In this document: positions 23,401 to 34,506 of the stretch, one piece after another
Layout of the letters: each line of letters opens with the position of its first letter
Position numbering within the stretch: the stretch's first letter is position 1
Source: Branchiostoma floridae
Lineage: Eukaryota; Chordata; Leptocardii; Amphioxiformes; Branchiostomatidae
Reading direction: 5' to 3'
Assembly (NCBI RefSeq): GCF_000003815.2
Contig: NC_049982.1
Coordinates: 8,304,542 to 8,368,541 of the forward strand
DNA length: 64,000 bases
Translations under genes and position numbers: made by a program
The notes under the pieces: model-generated
Database searches by the model: none
The model's input: only the letters and a program-made list of their open reading frames with translations
Told to the model about the DNA's origin: nothing

Positions 23401-26400
23401 GACGAGAAAGACGAAACCGCCGACGCCGATCAGCGTCCAGCAGACAATGGGGTAGTAGTCGATTCCCAGGAGAGGGTCGAAGGTCGCTCTGTCAATCCGC
23501 ATCCATAGCCCGATAGCCAGAACACCCCCTCCTGCCACCTGGTGAAAATATCAAGAAATGTGTTGTAACAGTGGGGTTCAAGCACTGCCAAACTGACCAC
23601 GCCAACAGCTCTGAGCTTTTGGCATTGTGGTTTGTGCATTGGGTTTGTGATCTGGCTGCCTGGGTTCGGTGCGGGTCCGAATCCCGGGAGTCAGGGTATT
23701 TTTTTTCTTTCTGCTGCTACTCGCCCCTCTAGTTGTTTCAGTATGTCCTCATGTGATTTGTGACTTTTGCAAACCTTCCACATGTGAGAAGTTGTGATTT
23801 TGGGCAATTTACATTTCTGAATTCCACACTGATTGGGATTTCTACCAGGCTTTTACAAGCTTCACATTTTTTTGGGGATATCCCAGTTTCATATGACGTA
23901 AAAAATTCTACTGGGAACAATTTTCAGGCCTGAGTTTTATCAAATTCTAATCCTTCCCATATTGAAAGGCGATAGATGCTAAAGGGTGTCGGAAAGATAA
24001 GAATTTGTATGACGTCAGCGGCAAAGTCCCATCAAATGTTGGCCGTGTCTTCTGTTTCCTGTATGATGGTTTTTATATTATTATTGAGGCTACAATCATC
24101 TAATTTGTCAGAGTATGAAGGTCTAATGATGGGCACATTTTGTAAGTTTCAAAAAGCTGTATTTTTCCACCAGACATGTACAAATGTATGAAGCAACTCT
24201 GACAAACCAACACGGAAAAGTGTGAAGAAGAAGTAAAATAGATCATTATTTGTTCCTTCCTCAGGCTCTTCCCTTACTTCCTATGACAGGATGTCTGGTT
24301 TCTGGGTTATTTGACTGCTAAATCATCTCAATGTCTGATATGACAGAAAACATGTATGGGGACCTCCATTAATCTTTGTCATCCTTTCCTTACTTTTCAT
24401 TGATACAGTATTAGTCACCGCAACGATCAAACATCAGAAAAGCATAGCATAGATTTTTTGTATAGTTTACCTGTCCCTTACTAGCTATAGCTTGCACTTG
24501 ATACTAGTATCTACCAAGTAAGAATGCTACAGCGCAAATATCCAGTTACATATGCAAATATCCAGTAATATACATCATTTAGAGATATGTACTTGTATAT
24601 GTTTTAACCATATTTTTAGACAATGTCACTCTAAGTACTGTAGTGATGACAATGATTTGGAAAGGCTGAAAAAGAGAGGGACTTCCTAAGGGTGTGGTTT
24701 TATCTAAGAAGTAAATACCAGAAGACATCTGACCCTTCCAGCCCATAAACCACAAGTCTTCTGCCAGAGTGTGAGGTTCCACCGGTACCCACTTGTACCA
24801 GGGGACAGATCAACTGTTTGTGTTTAAGTTCATGTTTCCTGCCTCAGCCTTCAGCAGGGTGACTTGTGACTTCCTATGTGACTCATCCCTCTGCTCCTCA
24901 AGAAACAGCTACAGGATGAGAATGTTCTTCCAGATGTGTCAAGCACAAATGTACATTTTGTAAGGATCACAAAATAGCTTGGATGCTAGCCTGGATACCA
25001 GACCCCAGCATGATCTCAGAAATATCGATAGATAGATATTTCTGAGATCGGCTGGGGTCTGGTATCCAGACTACCTGGATGCCTGTTTCCAGGGCCTACA
25101 TAGGCCAACTGAGTTACAAGCTGTTCACATGAAAAAATTGCAAGTGAGTTAAACAAGGAATCCGATTGAAATTTTCTATCGGATTAAAAAAAATGTGTTC
25201 ACATGAGTTTTATACAATCGGATTAAACTCAAACTTGCGACCGCGACCACACAATCGGATTAAACTCTTTACCACGGCACGCGTCGTGTTTCCAACGACC
25301 ACCGCGGGCACGCGTAGTTTTTCCAAAATGTTGCCAGACTACCTCATAATTTTGAAGGATGTAGCGACATCGATATTGATTATAACTGTTGAGAAATCGG
25401 CCGGCTTTGGTCAGATTTTGACGTGTCGATGGTCCGCAACACACACTGACGAAAGTGGCGGCTTCTAGGTCATACGGGGTCATTGGGATAGTCTATTAGA
25501 CTGGGGGTGGAAATGATACGCGCGGTGTGATTATACTCTACATTTAACTATATAAAATGTATCTGTTGCAGAAGTTGCATGAATAAGGCAAATTTCTACC
25601 AAAAAATTTGATTTCATCACGTATTTATCTGAAATAAAAGTCTGTGTTTCGTTTTAAAAAACTGCTCGCCCATGCTTGCATGCAGTGAAGTGACCCAAGC
25701 TCGAAATCTCTGTTTAGACACGCTTCCGACTGTTTTTCTCGTAGAATATTTGCTTTTTTAGTGGTGTTGGGACATTAACTCCAACAACAAGAGAGAAACA
25801 AAACCATACATGTTATTTTCATGGGCAATATTGCCAAAATTAACNNNNNNNNNNNNNNNNNNNNNNNNNNNNNNNNNNNNNNNNNNNNNNNNNNNNNNNN
25901 NNNNNNNNNNNNNNNNNNNNNNNNNNNNNNNNNNNNNNNNNNNNTGCCACACTGCCGATTTTTTGAAAGAACCGGTGCACATGTTCCGGCGAATCTTGCG
26001 GCGTCCGGTTGTTAACCATAGCGGTAAGATGATTTTGCAAGCAAACTTTCCCATAAACTTCTTTACTAATCCGTGTATTAACCCTTTTTTTTGCCATGTG
26101 GTAGGTATGGTGGTTTGTTGTATGTCTTATGTCCACTGTACCCGTATGTATGACGTCAAAACCATGAAACAAGCCCGAATCCAATCCAATTGTGTTCACA
26201 TGGCCGATTGTGGTCAATCGGATTGCGCGGCAATCGGATTGCGCGCGCTGAATCCACCTCGCGAGGTGGATTGCAATCCAAGTCAATCCAATCCAAAATG
26301 GGCAATCCAATCGGATTAGTTCTGTTCACATGGCTTTGGATTGGTCATTTTAATCGGATTCCTCGTTTAACTCACTTGCTTTTTTCCCATGTGAACGGGG

Positions 26401-28443
26401 TCTTAGACATAGGTATTGAGATATTAAAATCGGGCTGGGGGTCTGGAATCCTTTCTAACCACAAAATAACACTAGTCTTGCAATTACACCAGGCAATTTT
26501 GTCTTCACCCCTTGTAGGTTGATTACCTTGCTGGCCAGTTAAACTATGTATCTCAGAAAGTTGTGAACCTTTAACAGATCCTTGGTATAACTTCAACCTT
26601 TGTAAAACTGCATTGCACTGTGTAAGCACAAAGGCTACAACAAAATATTCTTATCTACACTATATACTAGTATACATATATACAATGTATGAATTGTTTA
26701 GTTCACATTATGTATACCACATCAAAGGAAAACCTGGCAGCAGCTTTCAGGTCTCCTGTTGCACACCCAGGGAGACTCATTTGTCTGGCACAAATGAATT
26801 AGTAACATCTGTGTGGGGTGCACCAAATAGGTTTGGGGACTCAAGGGGAGCAACTTGAGTTATGATTCTTATAATTTCTGTTATAGGCTCCTGTTATAAT
26901 GCCACAGGGGTTTTGTCGCTATGGTTATCTGGGGTCATAAGTCAAGTATGGCGTGTGCTGGCAGTTATAACAATCCACCCACACACCTTTGCGTGTGTGT
27001 GCAAGGGAGGAATCGAGTCTGAAGTAAGAATGTCACATGGTATAAACAAAAGGCTCACATATCTCAATACCTGAAGAATTTTAAAAAGGGATACAAGACT
27101 ATATAGGATTATTATCTGGAAAATAGTATGTCTGTCAATACAGAAGAGAAACTTTAGGGTTGCAGTTGTCATTCAAGCTGCTAAGTGAAACTCACACCCA
27201 AATATACAAGCCAGAACTAACAGCTACATGTAGGTACAAACTTCACTATGCTTTGATTCAAGACTCAAGAGTGCGACACAATACAACCACATGTTGACAT
27301 TACATATGGGTTTGAGCTTTCCTTCCTTGTGAGAAATGATGGTCCTGAGTCATTCCCAGACTGTGGTGCCAGGTACAGTGAGTTACTCCAGATGTACAAT
27401 GTCTAACACAGACTTGGGGTCAAACCCTGGGTCCAAGTTACAGGCTAAACAGAAAGCCAGCCCTGACAGAAGGTTGTAAAACTAGGTCGAACTGAAGCAA
27501 AAGTTAAACCCCAATGAACATTGGAGAAACATCAAAGTAACACTGGCTAAAGCAACTGGATAAAATTTGTGAACCGTCATTGACTTTCATTGGCAACTAA
27601 ATGAGACTTTAGATTTACATGATTACATCTTCATTGCCATATAACCCACAGTCCTATGGCCGCACATGGGGCAATTGCTGTCGTACTGAGGTCACCTGAG
27701 TTAGCACCAAATGGCAGCCACTCCAGACCTTGCAAATTAGCCCAACCAATTGATAGCTCCTCAAAATTCAGCCCCTGGCTGCGAAGAGAGTGTAGTCGGT
27801 CCACCCAATAACCAACAATGCGCTGGAAATGTTGTACAGTCAAACCTGTCCAAGACGACCACACGGGGGAACGGAAAAAAGCGGTCGATTTGGACAGGTG
27901 GTCGCTGAGAAGAGTATCGACTCAAAACATGACCGATGCAAAGTGTAAATGGTTTCCGTTGTGTTTAATGGCAAATAGCAAGCACACTGCACGCACGCAA
28001 AGAAGCGAAGTCTTCAATGTCAAATACAACACGCACACTGTAAACTGTAAATTTAACCTCAAAATCCGACGCTAGTTATCATCAAAAATCGATGAAAACG
28101 TCAATTTTGAAAATGATGCAGTCGTTATGGGTCCCAATTTGGGCCGGTCGCGGTCGCGTTGGCCAGGTGGTCGTTGAGAAAAGGTCGCTTAATGCTTACG
28201 TCAAAGGGAAAATAAATCGGGACCGAGAAAAAGCGGTCGAAATGACCAGGTGGTGGCTGAGAAGAGGTGGTCGCTCGGGCAGGTTTGACTGTATTTGTTT
28301 ATCAATCAATCATAATTTCTACTAAGATCTTTAAATAAACAATGTTTAGACATTAAAGCATAATCTATAAGATGAGTACTTACCCAGAATATAAAGTTGA
28401 AGATGAAGAGTAGATACTTGACACACGTGAGTCCACACCCCAT
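17438..28443 (-). CDS. Tetraspanin (seven coding exons)
   Basis: Minus-strand coding exons are 28384-28443, 23347-23538, 21793-21867, 21377-21475, 20525-20704, 19909-19992 and 17438-17497. All junctions are GT-AG and all are phase 0, giving 249 residues. Order: MGCGLTCVKYLLFIFNFIFW (cytoplasmic CVKY and TM1); TM1 end GGGVLAIGLW, small loop and TM2 with GFLGCCGAVQESKCMLG; TM3 YFFLLIVVFVGEVGAGILAY; large loop with CCGG (about residue 144), an SCC pair, AGC and a final GC, six cysteines in all; TM4 IFG-type LFGMVFACCLMKAVEDEYE at the C-terminus. CCG plus membrane-proximal CC pairs (palmitoylation sites in the family) are diagnostic. Tetraspanins organise membrane microdomains with integrins and other partners. 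The subfamily resembles CD63/CD151-like members, but I cannot name an ortholog. A 5' UTR acceptor lies just upstream (exon start near 28487). Intron 1 is about 4.8 kb and transposon-rich. Confidence 0.93.
17897..17938 (+). other. Hammerhead-ribozyme-like motif (probably degenerate)
   Basis: GTCA, then CTGACGA, then a six-pair hairpin (AGATAG/CTATCT around AGGATA), then GAAACGTC, then TGAC. GTCA and TGAC pair as stem I, and the cut would fall after GTC. Against activity, there is one extra A before stem II and no loop between GAAAC and GTC, so stem III is a single closing pair. Confidence 0.35.
18217..18759. mobile_element. TIR transposon with 9-base target duplication, composite foldback
   Basis: Perfect 16-base inverted termini: TAGCCTGGGTACCATC at 18217-18232 and GATGGTACCCAGGCTA at 18744-18759. 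Both sides are flanked by CACCATATT (18208-18216 and 18760-18768), a 9-base target-site duplication. Inside, 18217-18310 is itself a short foldback (TATTTCTAC.GGGGCTCCTT and its complement). The segment at about 18302-18445 returns inverted at about 18580-18710 (for example GGTCGATCTCCGTCGACCTT). No transposase is visible. The 9-base duplication fits Mutator-like elements, but I do not claim the class. Confidence 0.85.
19045..19107 (-). CDS. Alternative last coding exon of the tetraspanin
   Basis: On the minus strand, a pyrimidine-rich acceptor (CTCCCTCCCCAG) is followed by 20 codons, LLGLIFICCYCKAIDDYYAY, and a stop. It has the same phase (0), nearly the same length and the same pattern (hydrophobic TM4 end, CC pair, K-A, acidic-aromatic tail) as the terminal exon at 17438-17497. 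It lies between coding exon 6 (19909-19992) and that exon. The simplest reading is a tandemly duplicated, mutually exclusive last exon giving a different cytoplasmic tail. It could instead be a relic no longer used; only transcripts would tell. Confidence 0.75.
   Translation of the reverse strand, partial: LLGLIFICCYCKAIDDYYAY
22077..23228. mobile_element. pogo/Tc1-like non-autonomous element in tetraspanin intron 2
   Basis: The ends are CAGTGGATTCC at 22077 and GGATTCCACTG ending at 23228. TA dinucleotides flank both sides (22075-22076, 23229-23230), as expected for Tc1/mariner-pogo insertions. Further inward the TIRs are similar but imperfect (TTATTCGTATT versus TTATTGTATCG read from each end). 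Open frames inside show no transposase motif that I recognise. Its right end lies 119 bases from tetraspanin exon 2 (23347). Confidence 0.75.
23620..23705 (+). repeat. Possible tRNA-derived SINE fragment
   Basis: The stretch has a B-box-like GGGTCCGAATCCC in a tRNA T-arm-like hairpin (CGGGTCCGAATCCCG), followed by a T-rich tract. An A-box is not clear. Support is weak and rests mainly on the T-arm-like element. Confidence 0.3.
24987..25073. mobile_element. Short foldback element with 9-base target duplication
   Basis: TAGCCTGGATACCAGACC on the left and GGTCTGGTATCCAGACTA on the right are near-perfect inverted repeats. The arms continue inward (GATCTCAGAAATATC / GATATTTCTGAGATC), leaving only a small loop. 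Flanks are CTTGGATGC (24978-24986) and CCTGGATGC (25074-25082), an 8-of-9 match. The ends resemble those of the element at 18217-18759. Confidence 0.8.
25117..26402. mobile_element. Harbinger-like TIR element containing a gap
   Basis: Long imperfect inverted termini of about 45 bases: on the left GTTCACATGAAAAAATTGCA and AGTGAGTTAAACAAGGAATC; on the right, read from the other strand, GTTCACATGGGAAAAAAGCA and AGTGAGTTAAACGAGGAATC. TTA flanks both sides (25114-25116, 26403-26405), fitting a PIF/Harbinger target site. Subterminal regions are packed with AATCGGATT/AATCCGATT and CAATCCAAT words. No transposase is visible, though 100 N (25845-25944) hide part. Confidence 0.7.
25845..25944. other. 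Assembly gap (100 N)
   Basis: Exactly 100 N inside the Harbinger-like element. Confidence 0.98.
27837..28291. mobile_element. pogo-like non-autonomous element in tetraspanin intron 1
   Basis: The ends are CAGTCAAACCTGTCC at 27837 and GGGCAGGTTTGACTG ending at 28291, with TA flanking each side (27835-27836, 28292-28293). GGTCG..TGAGAA.AG words recur inside (27900, 28170, 28250-28270). At 455 bases it is too short to encode transposase. Its right end lies only about 92 bases from tetraspanin coding exon 1 (28384). Confidence 0.8.
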
Positions 28444-29522
28444 GTCAGCTCCTGCCCAGTCTTACCGTCTCACTCAGTAGCAACTTTCTGTGCAAAACAA
28501 AAAAAGACAAAAAGATGTGTCATGACTCATAGTAATGTCATTCAAATACAATTTACAAGGACAAGGATGAAGGAAAATAACATAGCACACAAGAGAGAAA
28601 ATTATGCCAGAACCTTGTTGGAAGACATTCATATGAATGTCGTATTTACATAGTCATACTTCAATTTTTTAGTACACTTAAAATATCATAGAAGTACTAG
28701 ATAATAATACAGAGTGATATACTTCTATCCGAGCTGAAACAACATTGTCACCGACCCCCCTTCTGGTAAGCTATTTGAACACAGTAAAGGAATTTGGACC
28801 GATTACCCCCAAAGGAAACCAGCTATTATCTAATCATTATCACTTTACCTGTCTGGTGGCTACCTTGAGTTTTTTGTTGTAACTAAACACCCTTAGGCTT
28901 TCCGTTTTAATCAACACAATGACATTTATCCCTTCTTACTCACAAGGGTTCCTCTGTCTATACTAGCACATCAGATAGATGCTTTGTTTACACATGTATA
29001 CAGATATTAGGTACAGTATTAATAACTAATGAAAAAATTAACATACCAGAAATTTTCACTTAATCGCTCAGATTCAGTCAAAAATTCTGGCAAGCAGTTG
29101 TTTTGCTTGAGGACACTTTTAATTTGTATAATGTAATTCACCAACACAGATGAACTTTCATACTACAACACACCTGTATTACCAAAGGCACAGACCATAA
29201 AACAGTCCTTCATTCTACGTAGAGATTCCACATGCTTTGATTCAACTAGGCAGCATGAAAAGTAGAGTTTGGAAGGAATCACACTGTAATTTCACATGGT
29301 CTTCCATCATTGTCAACTCATGTTACCTGTTCATAACCCATAACAAGTACATTAGACTTAGAGTAGGGAGGAATTCGGAAATTGAAGGAAGCTTCAGCTT
29401 GTTTACATCTGTTAACAGGTAGGCCAGTACAAAATCAGGCATGAAATTGTCCAGCAGCATATGGAGGCTGATATCCTAAACCAGCCTGGAAAGGGTCAGA
29501 AAAAAAATGCCCTACTCTGACA

Positions 29523-30424
29523 TGCCCGTAGCCAGGGGGGGTTCGGGGGGGTGCGGACGCACCCCCCCACGCGGGCTCGAAGGTCCGCTTTTTTCTCGAA
29601 GGTCCGTTTTTTCAATGCACAATACTTTTAAAAGGTGGACTAATTTGTATTTCCAACGGGTCTAGAATCCTAGAAAAATTGCTCCGAGACATTGTCATAG
29701 AGTAAAGATGAACCCTGCGGTTTACAGTTAGTTCTTCCTGAGTCCGGGGCGTGCTACTGTTATGTAAAAGGCCCGGCCCGCGCGAGGCGGGGCGCGGCAC
29801 GCGTTAGAAAGACGTCGACAACTTTCACGCCATCACCCTCGTTGAACTCCAGCTCCGGCCCGCACGGTTCAGCTCTTGCCCGCACGGTCCAGCTCCGGCC
29901 CGCACTGATTCCAGCTCGGAGCTGGGACGTGCGGGCCGGAGCTGGAACGTGTGGCCGGAGCTGGGACGTGCGGGCCGGGGCCGGAATCAAAGCCTGCTGA
30001 TTGGCACGATGTAATTTCACATATTTCTAAGAGGAAAAACATTTCAAGTACAAGAGCGTTGTAAAGCATCCAGTTTTCGTGTCGGTTGTCGTATACAAAT
30101 TGAATGGGCTATCAGAGCCAGTTAAAAGTTCGGAGAAGTGATGATGTGCCATTTCATAACTGATGTACCCAATCTTTCGTTTTCGTCGAATAGAATAATG
30201 TCTGAAACAGTTGTGTGAGCGTCTCTGATTTTTCCTTTGAAAATCTCTCAAAAACGCAGGAAATACCATTTCAGAGTGTTCAATTTTCAAAATTTTCCGG
30301 GGGAGCATGCCCCCGGACCCCCGTAGGAAACTCGCGCCTTCGGCGCTCGCCTCGCGCCTTTGGCGCTCGTTGGTCCGCCAAAGAGTAAAACGACCCCACA
30401 GGCAAAATCCTGGCTACGGGCATG
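29523..30424. mobile_element. TIR element with CATGCCCGTAGCCAGG ends
   Basis: The left end CATGCCCGTAGCCAGG at 29523 and the right end CCTGGCTACGGGCATG, ending at 30424, are inverted repeats. TCTGA flanks both sides (29518-29522 and 30425-30429). The C- and G-runs just inside both ends (a hairpin of GGGGGGGTGCG/CGCACCCCCCC on the left) and CTCGCGCCTTCGGCGCTCG on the right make strong secondary structure. The middle (about 29845-29990) is a GC-rich array of AGCTCCGGCCCGCAC units that turns into its own reverse complement. No transposase is seen; the length is 902 bases. Confidence 0.75.
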
Positions 30425-30814
30425 TCTGAAGTGTGATTAGTTTATCTGGGCAGAAACAATACCATCATATGTTTCCTAGAGAATGAAGGGACACTATAAA
30501 TGCATTTAAGTTTGAGGGGATTCAATTTTGTGGTAACAAAATGTAGCATTTATGGTGGTTTTGAGTTTGCGGTAGCGCCATATATTATAGTCACATAATG
30601 TTTGCAGCGGAGTTTGTGCTGAAGCGGCCAGCTAGAGTAAAAACCGCAGAACATAAAACCATCACGAACATTTCTGAATTTACATACCACATACTAGGCC
30701 TAGGGGAGGGACTAATAAAAAGCCTATACAATCATAGGCATGATATAAAGCATGAAATAACAGCTACATGCTAGGGCAAATATATGGCTGAAGCTTTTAA
30801 AGAAATTGACAACT

Positions 30815-31869
30815 AGAGTTCGGCGACCTCATACCTCCATGAAAATTTAGAGCTTTCGTAAATTTCATGCAATTGACTAACACATTAATATAATTTATGT
30901 ATGGTGTTGTTCATCATTGACTAACATACACATGTCACAATTGTAAAATTCCCATTATTAATCATAAATTGGTTTTGCAATTGTTGCATAAATTATGCAA
31001 ATAAGTTCCTCATTACCATATTTGGTATCTGCTTATATTCCACCTATCATAATTAACATGTGTTACATGTATTGAGGTCCAGTTATTGAAAACAATGGAG
31101 CTATACAATTTCCTCATTAATTATGCAAATTAAGTCCTCATTTGCATAACATGCATATCATTATGAACATCTTTGCCCAAGCTATCTGCATGCCTAAAAT
31201 GATGCCAATCCGTCGTTCCTTTCTGCAGTTATCCTCTTTGAAGTGTCTTGACAAAAATGCCCCTGCAGTTCTACAATTAAATGTTAGGGGGCTGAAACTT
31301 GCCCCAATATGTCATGGCACTAAAAGCTATCTACCACCTAAATGTCAAGACCATAGCATGTCTGAAACAAGAGATACATTGAAAAAACTGCTATTATAGA
31401 ATATTCTCATTAATTATGCAAATGTACTCCTATTTTGCATAATTAGTATCTTATCGTGTACAACATTGTCTAAGGTACCTACATACCAAAAATCATGAAA
31501 ATCCGTTGTTCCCTTCTTGAGTTATCCTCTTCAGAAGTTTTTGACAAAAACGCCCCTGCTATCCCAAAACTAGATGCTAGGGGGCCCAAACTTATGTCAT
31601 TTCTTCCTGAGCACATGAGCTATCTAACACTCAAAAATCGTGACCATAGCATGTTTAGAACACCGAAATAGCAAAACCGGAAGTTGCGCTGCAGTACCAA
31701 GGGGAGCCGCTAGAGGGCCCAAAATCTAATCATTTCCAGCTTTCATCACACACTACCAACACACCCAGCCGTTCTTGAGTTATCTTGTTTACACACACAC
31801 AAACACACAGACAGACAGACACACAAACGCGGGGTAAAATATAACCTCCATGACATTTCATGGAGGTAA
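30815..31869 (-). mobile_element. MITE-like repeat, copy C (longest, inverted)
   Basis: The plus-strand right end ATTTCATGGAGGTAA and the left end GACCTCATACCTCCATGAAA are the same termini as copies A and B in reverse order. The interior contains recurring blocks: ATGAAAATCCGTTGTTCC/ATGCCAATCCGTCGTTCC, TTGACAAAAA.GCCCCTGC and GACCATAGCATGT each appear twice. The element therefore looks internally duplicated, which explains its length of 1055 bases against about 710-745 for the others. Confidence 0.8.
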
Positions 31870-34296
31870 AAATTACAAGTAGAATATGGAAAACATATGT
31901 ACAATATTATAAGCTAAAACCCCTTGAAATATCTCCATTGAATGATTGTACTGTATTGTCTTGCTATCGCCAGACTTCCAAGTCTGCCATATAGAATTCC
32001 AAGAAGCAGCTAATCAAATTGTTAAGTCTACAACTGTCATTAAACCACAAATTGATTACGGAACAGAGAAGCACATATGGCTCACCATAGAGCTATGCCA
32101 CCTGGGAATGCCTGTGGCACTTTGGTCATGCAACAAATGTCTAATCTGGGAAAATTTTTATAGCTTATTAACTTCCACCACTAATCAATTACAATTGGAT
32201 GAAACCACATAGAAAAAGGGGGTACCAGGAAGTGAGATAAGAAAGATGTTGACGAAACATTCTGTATTGATAACCTTTATCAATATGGAATATACTCGCC
32301 ACTTTAAGTTAACATTTACATGTCACACATGACATTCATAATACAGTTAGACATTTTGAGCTTACTGAGACATCAAATGATTCTTGCCTACAAAAGTTAA
32401 GCCTTGGATATCCTTATTTATTTCAAGCTACTTGGAGGTCATGATATTTTTCAATGACTTCCTCAGATATGTAATACAGGAAACAAATCTGAAAGGACAG
32501 GATGGATAAGAAGTCATAGGGTGGTCCCAGTCTAACAGAACAGATACACAAATGTACATGTGTACTCACACAGCTCAGGATTTCCACATGGAGGCCCAGA
32601 AAAACTACCCTGTCTGGCTATCAGCCAAACGTGAGAGGAGATAAACCTGAAGTGTCTCTGCCTTACACTGGCAATGTGTGAAGATAAACCTCTAATGGGA
32701 TGTGTCCTGCCATGATAAGACATATGTGCATGATGAGAAATGTGGCGTCATCATGCATCTATGTTGTCTGGCTCTGAACAGATGACAAGAATTATCCAAT
32801 CCATTCTCTTTTGGTATAAGAAATGATAATAAAAGACATTATCTAAAGAAAACCTGCACATTCAAATGACACACAAGACCGTGTACAAGATGGCAAAATA
32901 GCTTTCTATAGTGATTTGTATCAATAAAGATGTATTAAAAGAGAGAGGGCTACAATGATGCCTGTCCCTACCTCTCAGAAATGGTTCCATCCTATCAGAT
33001 CTCATACAGGAAGTGTAGCTGACACACAGTTTCATTTGGCTGAGTGTGGCGGCAGATGATTTGATTACCCCATCAAACAAGGCCACTATATAATGGCGCA
33101 GGGGCCCAATTAGTGTTGGATATATGTGTATGCCCTTATTATGGGTATCCTTCGAGGGATCACAGAAATGTCATTAGGAACAATCACTCTCAACTGTGTA
33201 AGCTGGGTGCTGAGATTAGAAAATCACTGGAGATCTACAATGCACAATTCTCTTGACAAAGAATTCAGCAATAGTAACAAACTTGGACTGCTAAGCTATA
33301 GGGATTCTGTGACAACATCAATGCAATTTTTCTGGGTAATAAATCATTAAATGATTTCATTTCTTCTTATAATCTTCTGTCAGTGTCCTTTTCTTGTGTC
33401 AGCAGTCCTGGTCATAAGCAACATTTTCCCTAGCCTCTGTTGCAGACTCTTACTGGAAGGACATGGCTTTAAATGGTTTTAATGATAATACACGTAGTAA
33501 TTATTTTAGAGATAATAGTGACAACGCCCTGCCATGATGATGATGATGATGATAGTATTACGATCCTCAGTATACTGATTTAAGGTTGGCCATATAAAAA
33601 TACACTTAGTTTTACTTTCACTCTCTACTAGAAAAATCTGCTTTGCGAACAATGAACCATCCCTGAAGTGTAATCCTGTGAAACCAGTGCAGATTGGTGT
33701 TACTGAAAGTCAAACCTACAGACATGTCTTCAGTAGTGAGAGCAGACAGGGCCCAGCTGTTGCCAGTATGTGGGACTGTTGTTGTACTTGAGCCAACTGA
33801 ACTAGGTACTTCTTCAACTAGGAACCTACCAAGGTAAAGCAGAGAAAGAGGAGGAGAGAAATAGATGAAATCTGACTGCTCGTGATTGTTTCCCATTACG
33901 AAACTGAATAAAAATAGAAAATACAGGATTAAAAGAAAACTGTACGACATAAATAATCTGTAATGTTGATTATAGAAAAGAAAGACCTGTTCAGTGACAA
34001 TGACAAACATTGGCAACCTTGGGCATTACATAGGCAAACTGAAAAGCCTTAGCTTTATAATCTCCTTTGAATGACAAGAAAGAGGACATTTTTCATACCT
34101 TGACATCCTAATCAAGTCACCGCTAAATTAGGATCAGCAACAAAAAATACTGGAGCTGTCCTACAAACAATTAGCAGATGACAAATGTGACATATCAGCT
34201 GCTGCTGACTCCATGTGTTTTCATTCCAGGACATTAACCTTGGTTTGACTCTTTGAGCTAAACCACCTGTGACAAACAGGACTGGAGAAAAGTCCT

Positions 34297-34506
34297 GTAA
34301 GAGGGTCTGCATGGGGGGACCCAAAAACGATTTAAGCTGAATTCAGAAGAACCCCCTACGTATTACGCTAAATCAAGGAAGGCAATTACGCTAAATTTGG
34401 TCGCCTCGCTACGAATTACGTAGATAAGATGGTTTTCCTTACGAATTACGGGAAATAAAAATAGGCTGCCTACGACTTACGGAAAAAAGCACGCAGACCC
34501 TCTAAG
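34297..34506. repeat. Short element with AGAGGGTCTGC inverted ends and TACG-repeat core
   Basis: AGAGGGTCTGCATG near 34297 and GCACGCAGACCCTCT near 34490-34504 are inverted copies. Between them ATTACG / TACGAATTACG words occur about six times. This looks like a small TIR-bearing repeat; a clean target-site duplication is not visible. Confidence 0.5.

Noticed and set aside
33618-34016. Minus-strand frame of 132 codons with hydrophobic stretches
   Set aside because: No splice context, no recognised motif and AT-rich composition; probably chance.
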